NCBI GenBank assembly: GCA_905221605.1
Contig: CAJNDS010000001.1
Span: 1,342,525-1,404,524 of the forward strand
Origin: Symbiodinium natans
Taxonomy: Eukaryota > Sar > Dinophyceae > Suessiales > Symbiodiniaceae
DNA length: 62,000 bases
Reading direction: 5' to 3'
Shown here one piece after another: positions 22,166-33,719 of this stretch; position 1 is the first letter of the stretch; each line of letters opens with the position of its first letter. Made by a program: the position numbers and the translations under genes. The notes below the pieces were generated by a model, which searched no databases, was not told the DNA's origin, and saw nothing but the letters and a program-made list of their open reading frames with translations.

Positions 22166-22774
22166 ACGACAGCACCATGCATGACTCCCAACATGTTGTG
22201 CCCTACCCCCGGAGCCCTACACGCTAAGGTCGGGTCTAAGCCCTATAGACCTGAATCCACAAACCAGGTTGGACTTGGGTTAGCTAGCTGGAATGCTAGC
22301 ATTTGCCGAAGCCCCAAATCCACCTCGATCAGAATGCTCGTGCCTGACGACTCATCGGCAGTCCCCACCCCCTAAGATACCAACCCCCTACCCCTAATGC
22401 TTTGAGCTTCTGGGGGTCAGGGTTGGGGGTTTGGGGGTTTAGGGTTTGGGGTTTCGGGTTTCGGGTTTCGGGTTTAGTGCAAATGTTCCCCAATGTTGAA
22501 TGTTAGTGGCTTCTTGGGGGGGGGGGGGGGGTGGGTTTCATGTTACAGGGGAGGCGGAGGGGGTTGCTTGTTGCTCTCTGCTAGAGGGCCCCCCCACAAC
22601 GCCTTAGGGTTTAGGGTTTTCGGTTTAGGGTTTAGGGTTGAGGGTCTAGGGTCTAGGGTTTAGGGCTGCACTCGCTGAACCTGCTGAACCCCTAAACCCA
22701 TAGGCCCCCTAAACCCTAAACCCTAAACCCTAAACCCTAAACCCTAAACCCTAAACCCTAAACCCTAAACCCCA

Positions 22775-22870
22775 CCGTGGCAGCCAAGACCCACAAAGCC
22801 CGCAGCTGCCAGACCCTGGCTTCAACCTGGAACCTAAGAGCAGGCCCTGCATCTTACCTAAGCCCTGAGC
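22775..22870 (+). CDS. Weak candidate exon
   Basis: A frame reading VAAKTHKARSCQTLASTWNL then RAGPASYLSPEPL sits between CCCTAAA and CCCTATAAA arrays. No clear splice sites; low support. Confidence 0.25.
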
Positions 22871-23007
22871 CTCTAAACCCTATAAACCCTACAAACCCTA
22901 TAAACCCTATAAACCCTATAGATCCTATAAACCCTATAAACCCTATAAATCCTGTAAACCCTATAAACCCTAAACCCGGAACCCTGAACCCTAAACCCCT
23001 GAATCAG

Positions 23008-23109
23008 CGTAGTCCGGTTTACCCCGCGGTTCACGCCCGCTCCTGGCTCACGGAGTGCTGGGTCACAGACATCCCGTTGGCCCGCCTGCGCGTGGTCTGC
23101 AAATGCTAG
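23008..23109 (+). CDS. Candidate exon ending in a stop
   Basis: Reads SPVYPAVHARSWLTECWVTD and IPLARLRVVCKC before TAG at 23,107. A G-strand array follows immediately. It may be a terminal exon, or the donor may be inside. Unknown protein. Confidence 0.4.
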   Translation, partial: RSPVYPAVHARSWLTECWVTDIPLARLRVVCKC

Positions 23110-23289
23110 GCCCTTTAGGGTTTAGGGTTTAGGGGTTTAGGGTTTAGGGGTTTGGGTTTAGGTTTTAGGGTTTAGGGTTTAGGGTTTAGGGTTTAGGGTT
23201 TAGGGTTTAGGGTTTAGGGTTTAGGATTTAGGGTTTAGGGTTCAGCATCTCAAGTCCAAGCATTCACTAGTCAACAAACTACTCCAGAA

Positions 23290-23335
23290 AAATACCCACC
23301 CGCCCAAAGAATCCCACAACATTAAGAACATACTT
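23290..23335. repeat. Dispersed repeat, second copy (first at 8,755)
   Basis: Shares cccacccgcccaaagaatcc and acattaagaa with 8,755-8,800. Confidence 0.75.
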
Positions 23336-23337
23336 CC

Positions 23338-23455
23338 CTTATGGAACGACCTTGCCCAGAAAAATGAACTTGCCCAGTAAACAGATGACCTTGCCCAGGA
23401 AAAAAATGACCTTGCCCAGTAAAACATGACCTTGCCCCCTGACCTTGCCCAGCAA
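23338..23455. repeat. Tandem repeat of about 22 bp (TGACCTTGCCCAG)
   Basis: Five units of gACCTTGCCCAG followed by A-rich spacers. The minus-strand frame through it is a repeat product. Confidence 0.85.
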
Positions 23456-23942
23456 CTCCCCCAACATTTACATTATGTATGAAAGAGAGGTTTAGGGTTT
23501 GGGGTTTAGGGTTTAGGGTTCACCGTTTAGTTCCCCCGAACACTGTGTCAAGTGAAAGTGAACGTCAACAGCAACTTGCTGGTTCTCTTCGCAGGGATTT
23601 TGGGAGCTAGGTACCCTATATCTCCCGATATATCCCCTTTAAAAGATCACACAGGGTAGTTACCTATATAGTTCCCTAAACCCTAAGCCCTAAGCCCTAA
23701 GCCCTAATCCCTAAGCCCTAAGCCCTAAACCCTAAACCCTACTAAGAAGCCGCGCCTCTTGCCCCCATTCCTACCACGTAGCGGGGACATGCTTTCTTGG
23801 CTCTGCTTGGACGGCTTTGCTTTGTGCTTGTTGGGCCTGTAGTTCACAAGGACCCGTTTAGGGTTTAGGGCTTAGGGCTTAGGGATTAGGTTTAGGGTTT
23901 AGGGTTTAGGCCCCCCCCCCCCCCCCCCCCCCCATGTGCAGC

Positions 23943-24026
23943 TGCTCGCTTGGGTTTCTTGCAACCGTCAGGTGTTTCATGCGCCGACGCTGCGGGAGCG
24001 CCGGAGCGGAGCTCGGACCAGTTGAG
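23943..24026 (+). CDS. Candidate exon
   Basis: After a C-run and the acceptor catgtgcag the frame reads LLAWVSCNRQVFHAPTLRER and RSGARTS to TGA. Unknown product. Confidence 0.35.
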
Positions 24027-24204
24027 GGTTCACCCTAAACCTTAAACCTTAAACTTAAGACCCTAAAACTCTAACCCTACCCTAAACCCTAACCCTAAAC
24101 CCGAAACCCTAAACCCTAAACCCTAAACCCTAACCCTAAACCTAAACCCTAAACCCTAAACCCTAAACCCCCTCTCTCTTATTATTTTAAAACCCTATAA
24201 GTCC

Positions 24205-24560
24205 TTCCGTGGCTAAGGTCATTTCTTCGTGGCTAAGGGTCATTTCTTCGTGGCTAATTTCTTCGCTAAGGGCCATTTCTTCGTCGCTAAGGGCCATTTC
24301 CTGGTCGCTAAGGGCCATTTCCTGGGTGCTAAGGGTCATTTCTTCGTGGCTAAGGGTAATTTTTCTTCGTGGCTAAGGTTTCTCGTGGCTAAGGGTAATT
24401 TCCTTCGTGGCTAAGGGTAATTTCCTTCGTGGCTAAAGGTAATTTCTTCGTGGCTAAGGGGGAATTTCTTCGTGGCTAAGGGGCTAAGGGTCGTGCTAAG
24501 CGTAACTTCTTCGTGGCTAAGGGGGGGCTAAGGGTAATTTTCTTCGTGAAGGTTTTTTGG
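24205..24560. repeat. Tandem repeat, 20-25 bp (TTCTTCGTGGCTAAGGG)
   Basis: About 14 imprecise units of catTTCTTCGTGGCTAAGGG. It leads directly into the long C-tract. Confidence 0.9.
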
Positions 24561-24579
24561 TGGCTTGGTAATTTCTTCT

Positions 24580-24721
<142 letters not shown>

Positions 24722-25707
24722 ACACCGCCCCAACCCCAACCCTTTTTCTTGTAATGCTCATCTTTGCGTGACGCAATGCGGATTTTTAAGAACGAATTTG
24801 TTCTGTAGCCGTAGTCTTCGTTGAAAAGAACTTTTGTATGAAGATACTTTATATGGTTTCTTAATGTTATGGGATTCTCTGGGTGGGTGGGTGTTATATC
24901 CAAGCCGTAAATATAACACTACCGTAAAAGTGCTCGATCCGGAGCTGCTGAACCCTAAACCCTAAACCCTAAACCCTAAACCCTAAACCCTACGTAAACC
25001 CTAAACCCTAAACCCTAAACCTCAAGAGCGTGTGACACCATTTGCTTTTGCAGGCTTCCTAAGTAGTTGCACATGAGGGACGACCCTAAGCCACAAACTA
25101 AGGGTTTTTTGGCTTCTTACGATTGGAGGGCTGCGCAGGGTTTAACCGGTTTGGGGTTCAGTGCAAAGGGATGGACCATGGGATAAGAGGACACTAAACC
25201 CTAAACCCTAAACCCTAAACCCTAAACCTTAAACCCTAAACCCTGAAGGGAACCGATCTTGTGGTTCCTTTCAGTCAACCGGTATGTAAAGCCTAAACCC
25301 TAAGACACATCAGCCCTAAACCCCATCCCTACAAACCCTGAGCCCTATAAACCCAAAGCCCTAAAGACCCTAAACTCTTAAAACCCTGTAAACGGCCCTG
25401 AGCCCTAAACCCTAAACCCTATTGTAGCCCCTATAAACCCTCTAGACCCTAAACCCTACAAACCCTAAACCCCACACCCTACGCCCCAAGCCTGCAAACC
25501 CTACACCCTTTACCCTCTACCCTATAAACCCTAACCCCTACACCCGATATCCCAAACCCTACACCCTACAGCCACCCCAAACCCTACCCTACACCCTACA
25601 CCCAGCACCCTGCCAGCCCTAAACCCCGAACCCTAAACCCCAAACCCTAAACCCCTAACCCTAAACCCTAAACCCTAAACCCTAAACCCTAAAACCCTCT
25701 TGAACAG

Positions 25708-25805
25708 CTACCGCACTTCAGACTTGGGCTCTCCTGGAGGCGGGCTGCTCCTAGGGCGGCTGTTGCTTCGCCTCGGGCCGCCCGGTTGCAGCAACCCGAA
25801 GCCCG
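25708..25805 (+). CDS. Candidate exon, Gly/Leu-rich
   Basis: Acceptor tcttgaacag; the frame reads YRTSDLGSPGGGLLLGRLLL and RLGPPGCSNPKP before TTTAGGG repeats. C-strand before and G-strand after. Confidence 0.4.
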
Positions 25806-25869
25806 GTTTAGGGTTTAGGGTTTAGGGTTTAGGGTTTAGGGTTTAGGGTTTAGGGTTTATGGTTTAGGG

Positions 25870-26030
25870 TTTATGGTTTAGGGTTTATGTAGGGTGTGTA
25901 GGGTGTGTAGGGTGTGTAGGGTGTGTAGGGTGTGTAGGGTGTGTAGGGTGTGTAGGGTGTGTAGGGTGTGTAGGGTGTGTAGGGTGTGTAGGGTGTGTAG
26001 GGTGTGTAGGGTGTGTAGGGTTCAGGGTTC
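25870..26030. repeat. Nonamer variant array (GTGTAGGGT)n
   Basis: About 15 perfect copies of a 9-bp unit derived from the telomere repeat, flanked by TTTAGGG and TTCAGGG units. Confidence 0.95.
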
Positions 26031-26100
26031 AGGGTTCAGGGTTTATACGGTTTAAGTTCCCACAAGCCCTAAACCCGATCTCCCCACGCGCCGCTCTCAG

Positions 26101-26140
26101 CACGTGGCGGTTGTGCTACATCAGGGCACTTCCGTTGCTG
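26101..26140 (+). CDS. Candidate 40-nt micro-exon with consensus splice sites
   Basis: Acceptor gcgccgctctcag, donor GTGAGTTT. Reads HVAVVLHQGTSVA plus one base. Both splice sites are the best canonical pair in this part of the window. Confidence 0.5.
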
Positions 26141-26918
26141 GTGAGTTTCTTAGAACCAGGCCCCCTAAACCCTACACCCAAAACCCTAAACCCTAAACCC
26201 TACACCCAAAACCCTAAGCCCTAAACCCTAAACCCTAAACCCTAAACCCTAAACCCTAAACCCTAAACCCTACATCCAAAACCTTAAACCCTAAACCCTA
26301 AACCCCAAACCCTAAACCCTAATCCCTAAACCCAAGTCAAGTGTCTTGACCAGCCCCAGGCTGATATGCTCTTCGGCTTGGGCTCTCGAGTATCACGAGG
26401 GTCACGAGGCTGCGGCATCCTTCGCTTCAGGGTTTGGGGGGTTAGGAATTTAGGGTTTAGGGTTTGGGGTTTAGGGTTTAGGAATTTAGGGTTCACATGG
26501 GGGCGTAGGTTTGGAAGCATGACTGCTGCCAAATTGTTTTCTGCGGATTTGCGGTTTGTTAGTTGAAGGCGCGGGTCTGTCAATGGAGTTGTGGGCATGC
26601 AAGTGTTTTCGCTGGCGCTAGGAGAGGTATCAACCAAACAATCGTGGGGGCTTAGGGTTTAGCGTTTAGGGTTTAGGGTTTAGGGCTTAAAGGAACCTGA
26701 CAGTCCTAGGGCCCTGCAACCCCAGGTACCTAACCCCCCCCCAAAAAAAAAAAAACAAAAAAATCAATTCTGTAGTCTAAACATTCAACCCTAAACCCTA
26801 AGCCCTAAGCCCTAAAGAGCCCTAAGCCCAGAAACCAAGCCCCTAAACCCTAAACCCTCCTAAGCCCCCTAAGCCCCCTAAGCCCCCGAAACCCTAAACG
26901 CTGCAAGCCCCTGGGCAG

Positions 26919-27003
26919 GCCCAGCATGCGACAAGCTTAGCCCGAAGGGACCAGAGAAGCACACGAAGAGCGGGCCGCCGGCAACAGCGGGGAGTGCCCC
27001 TCT
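26919..27003 (+). CDS. Candidate exon, basic
   Basis: After ccctgggcag the frame reads AQHATSLARRDQRSTRRAGR and RQQRGVPL to TAG. Low support. Confidence 0.3.
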
Positions 27004-27751
27004 AGGGTTTAGAGTTCAGGGCTTAGGGTTTAGGGTTTAAAAGTCTAGGGTCTATCTAGGGTTTAGGGTGGAGGTGTGGGGGTGTTTTCGGGTCAAGGGT
27101 TGAGGTTTTTGGGGGTCAGGGTTTCGGGTGTTGGTGGGTTTTGGGGTTGGGTTTAGGGCCTTCTTTCGGGCCGGGGTCAGTTAGGTTTAAGTCTAGGAGC
27201 TACCCTGAACCCGAAGCCCGGGAAGGGGCAGAGGGCTTAGGGTAACGTATTCTCCCTTAGGCTTTAGGGTTTAGGGTTTAGGGGTTAGGGTTTAGGGTTT
27301 AGGGTTTGGGGTTTTATAGTTCCTATATACCAAAGTTGCCACCATGTAGCCCTAAGATCCCCTAGTCCCTTGAAAGGGGCCTGGGGTTCATACCTAAGGG
27401 TTTAGGGTTTAGCGAACCCTAAACCCTGAAACCTAAACCCTTAACCCTAAACCCTAAACCCTAAACCCTAAACCCTAAACCCTGAACCCTAAACCCTAAA
27501 CCCTAAACACCTAAACCCTAAACCCTAAACCCCAATCAACAGACTTCCGGAACTCTCTGCTGTTTTGGGGTTTGGGGGTTAGAAGGTCACTGGTTCAGGA
27601 GTTGGAGGTGTGCGGTTCAGAGACTGCCCAAGCTTAACCCTAAACTGCGGACCTCTCAACTCTTCCCTTCCTTTCAGGCCCGAGCGTACTGATGAAGGGT
27701 ATTATGATAGCTAGTTAGACATGGGATTTCTTGTAGGCGTTGGTGAGCGTG

Positions 27752-27893
27752 GACCTTTGGTGTGTTCTTTGGGGATGCTGGCAAGAAAACCTACGTCGCA
27801 CAGGTACAGATCACCCCGGATGGAGCTCCACATCAAGTACAAGTGGTCACACCGCTTGAGGACTGTTTTGTTCAAGAGGGAGACGCTGTAGGG
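27752..27893 (+). CDS. Candidate exon, unknown protein
   Basis: After an in-frame TGA the frame reads FGVFFGDAGKKTYVAQVQIT and PDGAPHQVQVVTPLEDCFVQ then EGDAV, up to a G-strand array. It is non-repetitive with balanced composition, suggesting a beta-rich fold. An acceptor upstream is likely (cccttcctttcag at 27,678 is the best pyrimidine tract, but in-frame stops follow it), so the left border is uncertain. Confidence 0.45.
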
Positions 27894-28165
27894 TTTTAGG
27901 GTTTAGGGTTTAGGGTTTAGGGTTTAGGGTTTAGGGTTTAGGGTTTAGGGTTTAGGGTTTAGGGGCAAGGAGGAATAAAAACCCAAGACTACACCCCAAA
28001 CCCGAAACCCTAAATCACCGTAACAATATTAGTAGCAACAAGAACCCCCGTCGATTCCGGCACTCTTCAGGGGTTTAGTAGGGCCTTTTGCGGGGTCTGG
28101 GCTTTTAGCGGCGTTTAGGGCTTGTAAGAGGGGTTTAGGGCCGAGGGTTTTTGGGGCTTTAGGGT

Positions 28166-28246
28166 TGGGATGTTTCCCCCTTAAACAAACAGTCCTTAAC
28201 AGGAATTCTAGTACCCCAGGACTGTTAGTATAAGGGGAACATCCCA
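28166..28246. repeat. Family A palindrome (best copy)
   Basis: Near-perfect inverted repeat: tgggatgtttccccctta...acagtcct on the left, aggactgttagtataagggg then aacatccca on the right. 81 bp, MITE-like. It matches 55,219-55,318 and partial copies at 36,737 and 40,525. Confidence 0.85.
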
Positions 28247-28294
28247 CCTTTAGGGTTTAGGGTTTAGGGTTTAGTGTTTAGGGCTTCTAGGCAG

Positions 28295-28394
28295 GTGGGA
28301 GCTTTGGGGTTGGCTGCCAACACCCCGTCGCAGCAGCAGGACATGTCCTCCGAGTACACGGGAGCCATCGGCGTGTGGTCCTCAGGGGTTCTCA
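28295..28394 (+). CDS. Candidate exon upstream of the aspartic protease exons
   Basis: Acceptor gggcttctaggcag and donor GTAAAC bound 100 nt reading VGALGLAANTPSQQQDMSSE and YTGAIGVWSSGVL. It may encode the N-terminal or propeptide part of the protease whose active-site exon is at 30,001, but no homology proves that. Well-formed splice sites make it one of the more credible isolated exons. Confidence 0.5.
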
Positions 28395-28549
28395 GTAAAC
28401 CCTAAACCCTAAACCCTAAACCCTAAGCCCTAAATCGTAACCCTAAACCCTAAACCCTCAAGGCCAGGATAAATAGAAATCGTACGTGTTTCATTACGAG
28501 CACCTGGTACAATAATCCTTGATGTAAAAAAGAAGCAAAGAAGTCCGAA

Positions 28550-28850
28550 AGATGCCCCAGCCCCAGCCCCCAGCCCCAGCCCCAGCCCCAGCCCAGCCCC
28601 AGCCCCAGCCCCAGCCCCAGCCCCAGCCCCAGCCCCAGCCCCAGCCCCAGCCCCAGCCCCAGCAGCAGCCCCAGACCCAGCCCCAGCCCCAGCCCCAGCC
28701 CCAGCCCCAGCCCCAGCCCCACAGCCCCAGCCGCACAGCCCCAGCCCCACAGCCCCAGCCCCACAGCCCCAGCCCCACAGCCCCAGCCCCACAACCCACC
28801 GCCGCAGCCCCACAACCCACAGCCCCAGCCCCACAGCCCCACCCAGCCCC
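28550..28850. repeat. (CCAGCC)n tract
   Basis: Pure CCAGCC/CCCCAG hexamers grading into CCCCACAG units. The Q-P and A-G frames are repeat artefacts. Confidence 0.95.
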
Positions 28851-28984
28851 CAGCCCATTTCCGGAAACCATATTTCAGCAAAAGCAAGAAAAACCCCACA
28901 ACCCGTCAAAACCCCACAAAACCCGACAATTCCAAAATTCCGGAAACCAAACTTCAGCAGAAGCAAAAAACAAAACACCCCAAA

Positions 28985-29140
28985 ACCCGGCAAAACCCGG
29001 CAAAACCCCCCCCCAAAACCCCCCAAACCCCCCCAAACCCCCCAAAACCCCCCAAAACCCCCCCAAACCCCCCCAAACCCCCCAAAACCCCCCAAAACCC
29101 CCCAAAACCCCCCAAAACCCCCCAAAACCCCCCAAAACTC
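28985..29140. repeat. CCCCCCAAA(A) variant array
   Basis: About 15 units of 9-10 bp (CCCCCCAAA or CCCCCCAAAA). The same variant recurs at 56,300-56,420. Confidence 0.95.
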
Positions 29141-29503
29141 CGGACAGAAACCCTAAACAATTTCTATAAATCCTAACCCTAAACCCGTCGCGGTTTTCCG
29201 GGGATCCCTGTTCCATTTTTTGTTGTTCAGGCTTCGGTCGCTCCTCTGACAAGTGGGTTCCCTGGTTTAGGGTTTAGGGTTTTGGGTTTAGGGTTTAGGG
29301 TTTAGGGTTTTGGGTTTAGAGATACTTCCCTCAGCTCGGGGGCTTTCAGGGCTTAGGGTTGAGGGTGCCAGCAAGGGCCCATCATTTCGCGCACAATGTC
29401 GCACAAGCCCTATAGCCCTATAGCCCTAAACCCTAAACCCTAATTACATCCCTAAGCCCCTCCCAAACCCCCAAACCAGCAATGGTTTCTCACAATGACC
29501 CAG

Positions 29504-29548
29504 AGGTCGGCACCTCTGCGTCGGGCGGACCTCTGTTCAAGGCGCCAC
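29504..29548 (+). CDS. Candidate 45-nt exon
   Basis: Acceptor cacaatgacccag and donor GTAAAC. Reads VGTSASGGPLFKAP. It lies just before the aspartic-protease active-site exon, but its phase does not fit that exon directly, so membership is unproven. Confidence 0.4.
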
Positions 29549-29728
29549 GTAAACCCTGAATGTCACTTAGTCACAAGGAGTGTTGGGGTTTGAGGGGCTG
29601 AGGGTTTAGGGTTTCAGCCTTGAAGTTGCAATGCTGGACCCAGAAGAGAGCTCACAATTCAGCACACCCTGAAGCCGTAAACCTAATTCATCCCTTCTGG
29701 GGTTTTGAAGTGTAGAAGTTTAGGAGTT

Positions 29729-29805
29729 TGCTACTGTTGCTTAACAACCCCACCCCCCCCCCCCCCCCCCCCCCCCCCAAAAAAAAGAAAAAAAAGAGAA
29801 GTAGT
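29729..29805. repeat. Partial family E element with C-run/A-run
   Basis: ctactgttgcttaacaaccc, then a long C-run and an A-rich run, as in the left arm of 11,295-11,461; the right arm is missing. Confidence 0.6.
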
Positions 29806-30000
29806 TTAGGAGTTTTATGAGTTTAGAGCTCCGGGTTTTGGAGTTGAGGCCTCGGCTGGTGCACTCCCTAATAAGCCCTAAACCATAGACCCTAAACCCC
29901 TAACCCAACAACTCCAAAACCAAAAACCCCCAAACCCTAAACCCCGAACCCTAAACCCTAAACCCCAAGCCCCAAGCCCCACACCCTAAACCACGAACAG

Positions 30001-30078
30001 CTCCACGCTCCGCGCAAGGCACACGTCGTCTTCGACACCGGCAGCACGAACCTGTGGGTGGCGTCGGTGTTGTGCAAG
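30001..30078 (+). CDS. Pepsin-type aspartic protease, active-site exon
   Basis: After ccacgaacag the frame reads LHAPRKAHVVFDTGSTNLWV and ASVLCK. FDTGSTNLWV is the first catalytic motif of family A1 (pepsin, cathepsin D, phytepsin): the Asp codon at 30,034-30,036 would be one of the two acid residues that activate water to cut peptide bonds, normally in acidic or secretory compartments. The exon is 26 codons. It probably ends at AAG|GCGCTG (GC donor), in phase with the next exon at 30,834; an alternative GT lies at 30,092. C-strand repeats precede it and G-strand repeats follow. The second catalytic motif is not found in the window. Confidence 0.8.
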
Positions 30079-30833
30079 GCGCTGCTTGAGGGTTTAGGGT
30101 TTAGAGTTTAGGGTTTAGGGTTTAGGGTTTAGGGTATTCCTAAACCCTAGCCCCCAGAAGCCACAAACCTTAAGACCCAAAACCCTAAGCCCGAAACCCC
30201 CGAATTCTGAACACCCAAGACCCCACACAATCCCATGATGTCACTTAGAACGTATGGTTCTCCCACACAGCCCCGCTATGCAAAACTGGAAGCCTCTTCT
30301 TATGTTACAAGGGAACGACTTGACTTTGCGCACACCCAAAGCCGCGAGTCGTAGATAAAGAACTGTCTGTTGATATCCCTACCCCTTATCCCCAAACCAG
30401 CTGTTCGGTTTCTGAGACTTGAAAAGGGACCCTTATGGCTACGTCGGGGACAGGTCTACCCTAAACCCTAAACCCTAAATACTAAACCCTGAACCCTAAA
30501 CCTTACACCCTGAACCCTAAACCCTTAACCCTTTAACCCTAAACCTTAAACCCTAAACCCTTCGAGAACTGCCCATATGAGGTCTGGGCTTTCTTTTCAG
30601 GTCAGGCCTGGTTTTTTACCGGCGGCAAGTGGAAAGTTTCGTGCGGCCTGTGTGAGGTTTTTTGGCCTTTTGCAAGGTAGGGTCTAAATTTAGCCTACAA
30701 CACATTTGAGGTATTGTCTTTTCATAACCCCGAAACCCTAACCCTAGACCCTAGACCCTAGACCCTAGACCCCAGACCCTAGACCGGGTCAGGGGATAGA
30801 TGTGTTCTCGAAGAGGTCTCGCCCTGCAGCGAG

Positions 30834-30882
30834 GGCGGTGCATCTTTCTACGACCCCGCGCAGTCCGTGACGTCGGAGACGG
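30834..30882 (+). CDS. Pepsin-type aspartic protease, second exon
   Basis: Reads GGASFYDPAQSVTSET, matching the (F/Y)DPxxSxT segment that follows the first active site in A1 proteases. The acceptor gcagcgag|GG gives phase 0, consistent with the preceding exon; the alternative CAG three bases upstream does not. The end is near 30,882, perhaps with a GC donor. The intron between the two exons is 755 bp of telomere-type and other repeats. The next recognisable protease segment is 24 kb away at 55.1 kb. Confidence 0.7.
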
Positions 30883-31734
30883 GCTTAGGGTGTAGATCGT
30901 ATTCATAGGGTTTAGGTTTTTGGGGTGGTGGTCTTGTTAAAGTAGGGTTTCTGTTTATTAGGGGCATTACATTCGGGGTTCTTATTGGGTATCTAGGGGC
31001 TATACTAAGGCATAAGGGTAACAGATAAAGAGGCCACCGGCCTTTATAAGGTTTAGGGTTTAGGGCAGCGTTGCGGTATAAAGTTATAAACCTCCAAAGG
31101 GATACCACTTCAAAGCCTAGCCCTAGGTCAAGATCCGGGCGCTGGGGTTTACGAGTTGAGGGGCTGAGGGTTTGCAGGCCATGTACTGTAGGGCTCGGAA
31201 TTAAATACTCACAGTGTTCCCTCATAGTCCTTATATAATGATAGGATTTAGAGTTTAGGGTTTTTCAGGGGCCTAGGGGTTTAGGATTTGAGGTTTAGCG
31301 TTCAGGGTTTAGGGTCTAGGGCTTAGGGTTGGGATCTTTCAGAGTCACAGTGTCCATCGCATGCGCACATATCTTTCAGCATCACCTCAAATTACAGCAG
31401 TACATCATTTGGAGAACTGGCGGGGTGCATCCGGCTTCTGCGCCTCAGCTTTCCCTGTGAGCAGGGAAGCACTTAATGTGCGGCTCAATAGAGAAAGTAT
31501 TCCGGCAGCTAAGCTTGGATGATTCTGCAGAAGTAGGGGATTCTACCTGGGACTTTGTGCCCTTGGGTTTGGGGACCATTTTCCAAGATCCTCTCAGGGA
31601 ATATAAGGGCCATATGATTCGGAGTATATTCAGGGAAACCTTTAGGGCTACAACCTTAAGGGGTGCGAGTCTGAATCCCTTGATTAAGGGGATGGCCTTG
31701 GTGATAGGGCTCCGGTGGCACTCGTTTTGAGAAG

Positions 31735-31788
31735 ATGTCCCTGAGGAGATGTACAAAGGGGGGCGAACCGACGACATCGACATCATGC
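31735..31788 (+). CDS. Candidate exon, unknown protein
   Basis: Reads VPEEMYKGGRTDDIDIM ahead of a GTGGGC donor. The surrounding 31.43-31.86 kb is unusually free of telomere repeats. A longer plus-strand frame from 31,476 (MCGSIEKVFRQLSLDDSAEV...) is also open, but its status is unclear. Confidence 0.35.
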
Positions 31789-32638
31789 GTGGGCCCCGCT
31801 GAGGGATCCTCCGAACCATGATTGGGATCTTCGGCTTTGCAGGTTTGAGGGCTTTGCGCATTGCCTGAAGAACCTCCCGACAGCTTAAGCCCTGAGCCCT
31901 GAGCCCTACGCCCTACGCCCAAAGCCCTAAGCCCTAAGCCCTAAGCCCTGAGCCCTAAACCCTAAACCCTAAACCCTAAACCCTAAACCCTAAACCCTAA
32001 ACTCCAACTCTTGCTAGGGTTTTCGGGCGTGTGTTGGTTTAGCGGCTCGCGGGCTGCGGCTGCCTGGAGGGTGCTGGGTTTAGTAGATTAGGGGTTTAGG
32101 GTTTGGGGTTTAGGGTTTAGGGTTTGGGGTTTAGGGTTTGGGGTTTAGGGTTTAGGGTTTGGGGGTCAGGGTGAAGTTTCGGCCTGCGCCCCAAACCCTA
32201 ACCCCGCCCCAGACCCCGCAAAAAACCCTTAAAAACCCCTAAAACCCCAAGCAAGTTTGCAGCCTCTGGAATTTTTGATCTTAGCGTTTAAACGGGATCA
32301 AACGGGTTTAAGCGGGTTTAGGGTTTAGTGTTTAGGGTTGAGGGTTGAGGTTCGTAGGAGGGACCTCATGCAGCTAAGCCGCGCCCAACAAAACCCTAAA
32401 CCCTAAACCCTAAACCCTAAGCCCAAAACCCTAAACCCTAAACCCTAAACCCTAAACCCTAAACCCTAAACCCTAAACCCTAAACCCTCTTCAGCTCTCG
32501 GGGTCCCTTCTAAGGTTTGAGGGTTCCGCCCTCTGGTCTCTAAACCCTAAACCCTAGACCCTAAAACCCTAAACCCTAAACCCTAAACCCTAAACCCTAA
32601 ACCCTAAACCCTAAACCCCAAAATCTAAACCCTAAACC

Positions 32639-32690
32639 CTAAGCCCCAAAAGAAAGCCCTAAACCTTAAACCCCAAACCCTAAACTCCAC
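32639..32690. repeat. Duplicated intron segment, first copy (second at 35,553)
   Basis: About 45 bp (aagccccaaaagaaagccct and the CCTTAAACCCC that follows) is identical at 35,553-35,600, showing that degenerate telomere-type segments have been copied between sites. Confidence 0.8.
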
Positions 32691-33327
32691 AACCCTAAAC
32701 CCGAAACCGAATCGGAGCTTTCCGAGGTTTGGAACTGGGGAGCTGCGAGGCAGCGTCCTTGGTGTTGCGACATTCCTAGGGTGGGAGGGCTTGAGCCCGA
32801 GTCTTGGTTTAGGGTTTAGGGTTTTAGGGTTTTAGGGTTTAGGGTTTAGGGTTTAGGGTTTAGGGTTTAGGGTTTCCGGCAATCTAACAACCTTTGGTGG
32901 CTGCAGAAAATCTCCCGTGATACGCTTATCCACATTGTGTTGCGCGGACGGGGTGGATTCCCCTTAACCCTAAACTACTTCGTATTCCCATAAGTGGTCC
33001 CTATACAATTCTACTACAGTAACCCCCAGAACCCTATTGTAATTGTTTAGCCCCCTATGGTACACCCGAAGCGTCTCTTGTGCAAGCCGGTGTGCACGCG
33101 TGGCTCACGTCCGTCTTGTCACATCAAGAACTACTCAAGCGAGCCCTTACGAGCCCTGGGCCCTAGAACCCAAGCTGCTGCTGCCACAACCCTACAACAC
33201 TCAACCCTGAAACCCGAAACCTCCAAAGCTCCCCTTGTTCTTAGTAAAGGAATGGGGGGAATTAGGGCCTTAGATACACCCTTTAAGGGTACCTCATTTT
33301 CCCTACTAAAAACCAGACCACAGCCCC

Positions 33328-33441
33328 ATGGATCTCGCCGAATCCCTGGGCGTGCGCGACGCTGGGCGTGCTGGGCGTGGGGAAGCGTGGCTCGCCGGGG
33401 TGTCGCAGCTGATCGCTTGCCTGGATGAGGGCCTGCGCAAG
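33328..33441 (+). CDS. First coding exon of a helical/coiled-coil protein gene
   Basis: ATG at 33,328 opens 38 codons (MDLAESLGVRDAGRAGRGEA, then WLAGVSQLIACLDEGLRK) ending exactly at a consensus donor AAG|GTGTGAG. High G/C third positions mark it off from its surroundings. It is chosen as the start because it is the first ATG of the frame and the downstream exons continue in phase 0. No family recognised; the exons that follow (33,591 to 40,760) are rich in Ala, Glu, Gln, Arg and Leu, typical of coiled coils. Confidence 0.6.
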
Positions 33442-33590
33442 GTGTGAGTTCAGGGGGTGTAGGATTACGTTTCGGGGGCGGGTTAGATTGTGGCTTGAGT
33501 AGTATTTTGTTGGGGCTGTTAGGACTGTTAGGAGCTACGGCTAAGGGGGTTTAGGGCTTAGGGGGTTCAGGGATGAAGCTTTGCAGAAAG

Positions 33591-33719
33591 AAGGAGCCCC
33601 GCGCACCTGGCGACTTCGAGCTCCTGGCGCAGCAGCTGCGCGGGCAGAGGCGCCGGGAGGCGGAGAAGGTGGTGGCCCAGCGGATGAAGTCCAGCCGGGC
33701 GGTGGCCGAGGCGCGCGGG
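33591..33719 (+). CDS. Coiled-coil gene, exon 2
   Basis: Forty-three codons reading KEPRAPGDFELLAQQLRGQR and REAEKVVAQRMKSSRAVAEA, a long amphipathic charged helix. Acceptor ttgcagaaag (phase 0, matching exon 1); a GT at 33,720 keeps phase 0. A G-run follows at 33,747. Confidence 0.6.

Noticed and set aside
28430-29252. 231-codon and other Gly/Ala/Phe-rich or Gln/Pro-rich frames
   Set aside because: CCAGCC hexamers and CCCCCCAAA units create open frames on both strands; no unique sequence supports coding.
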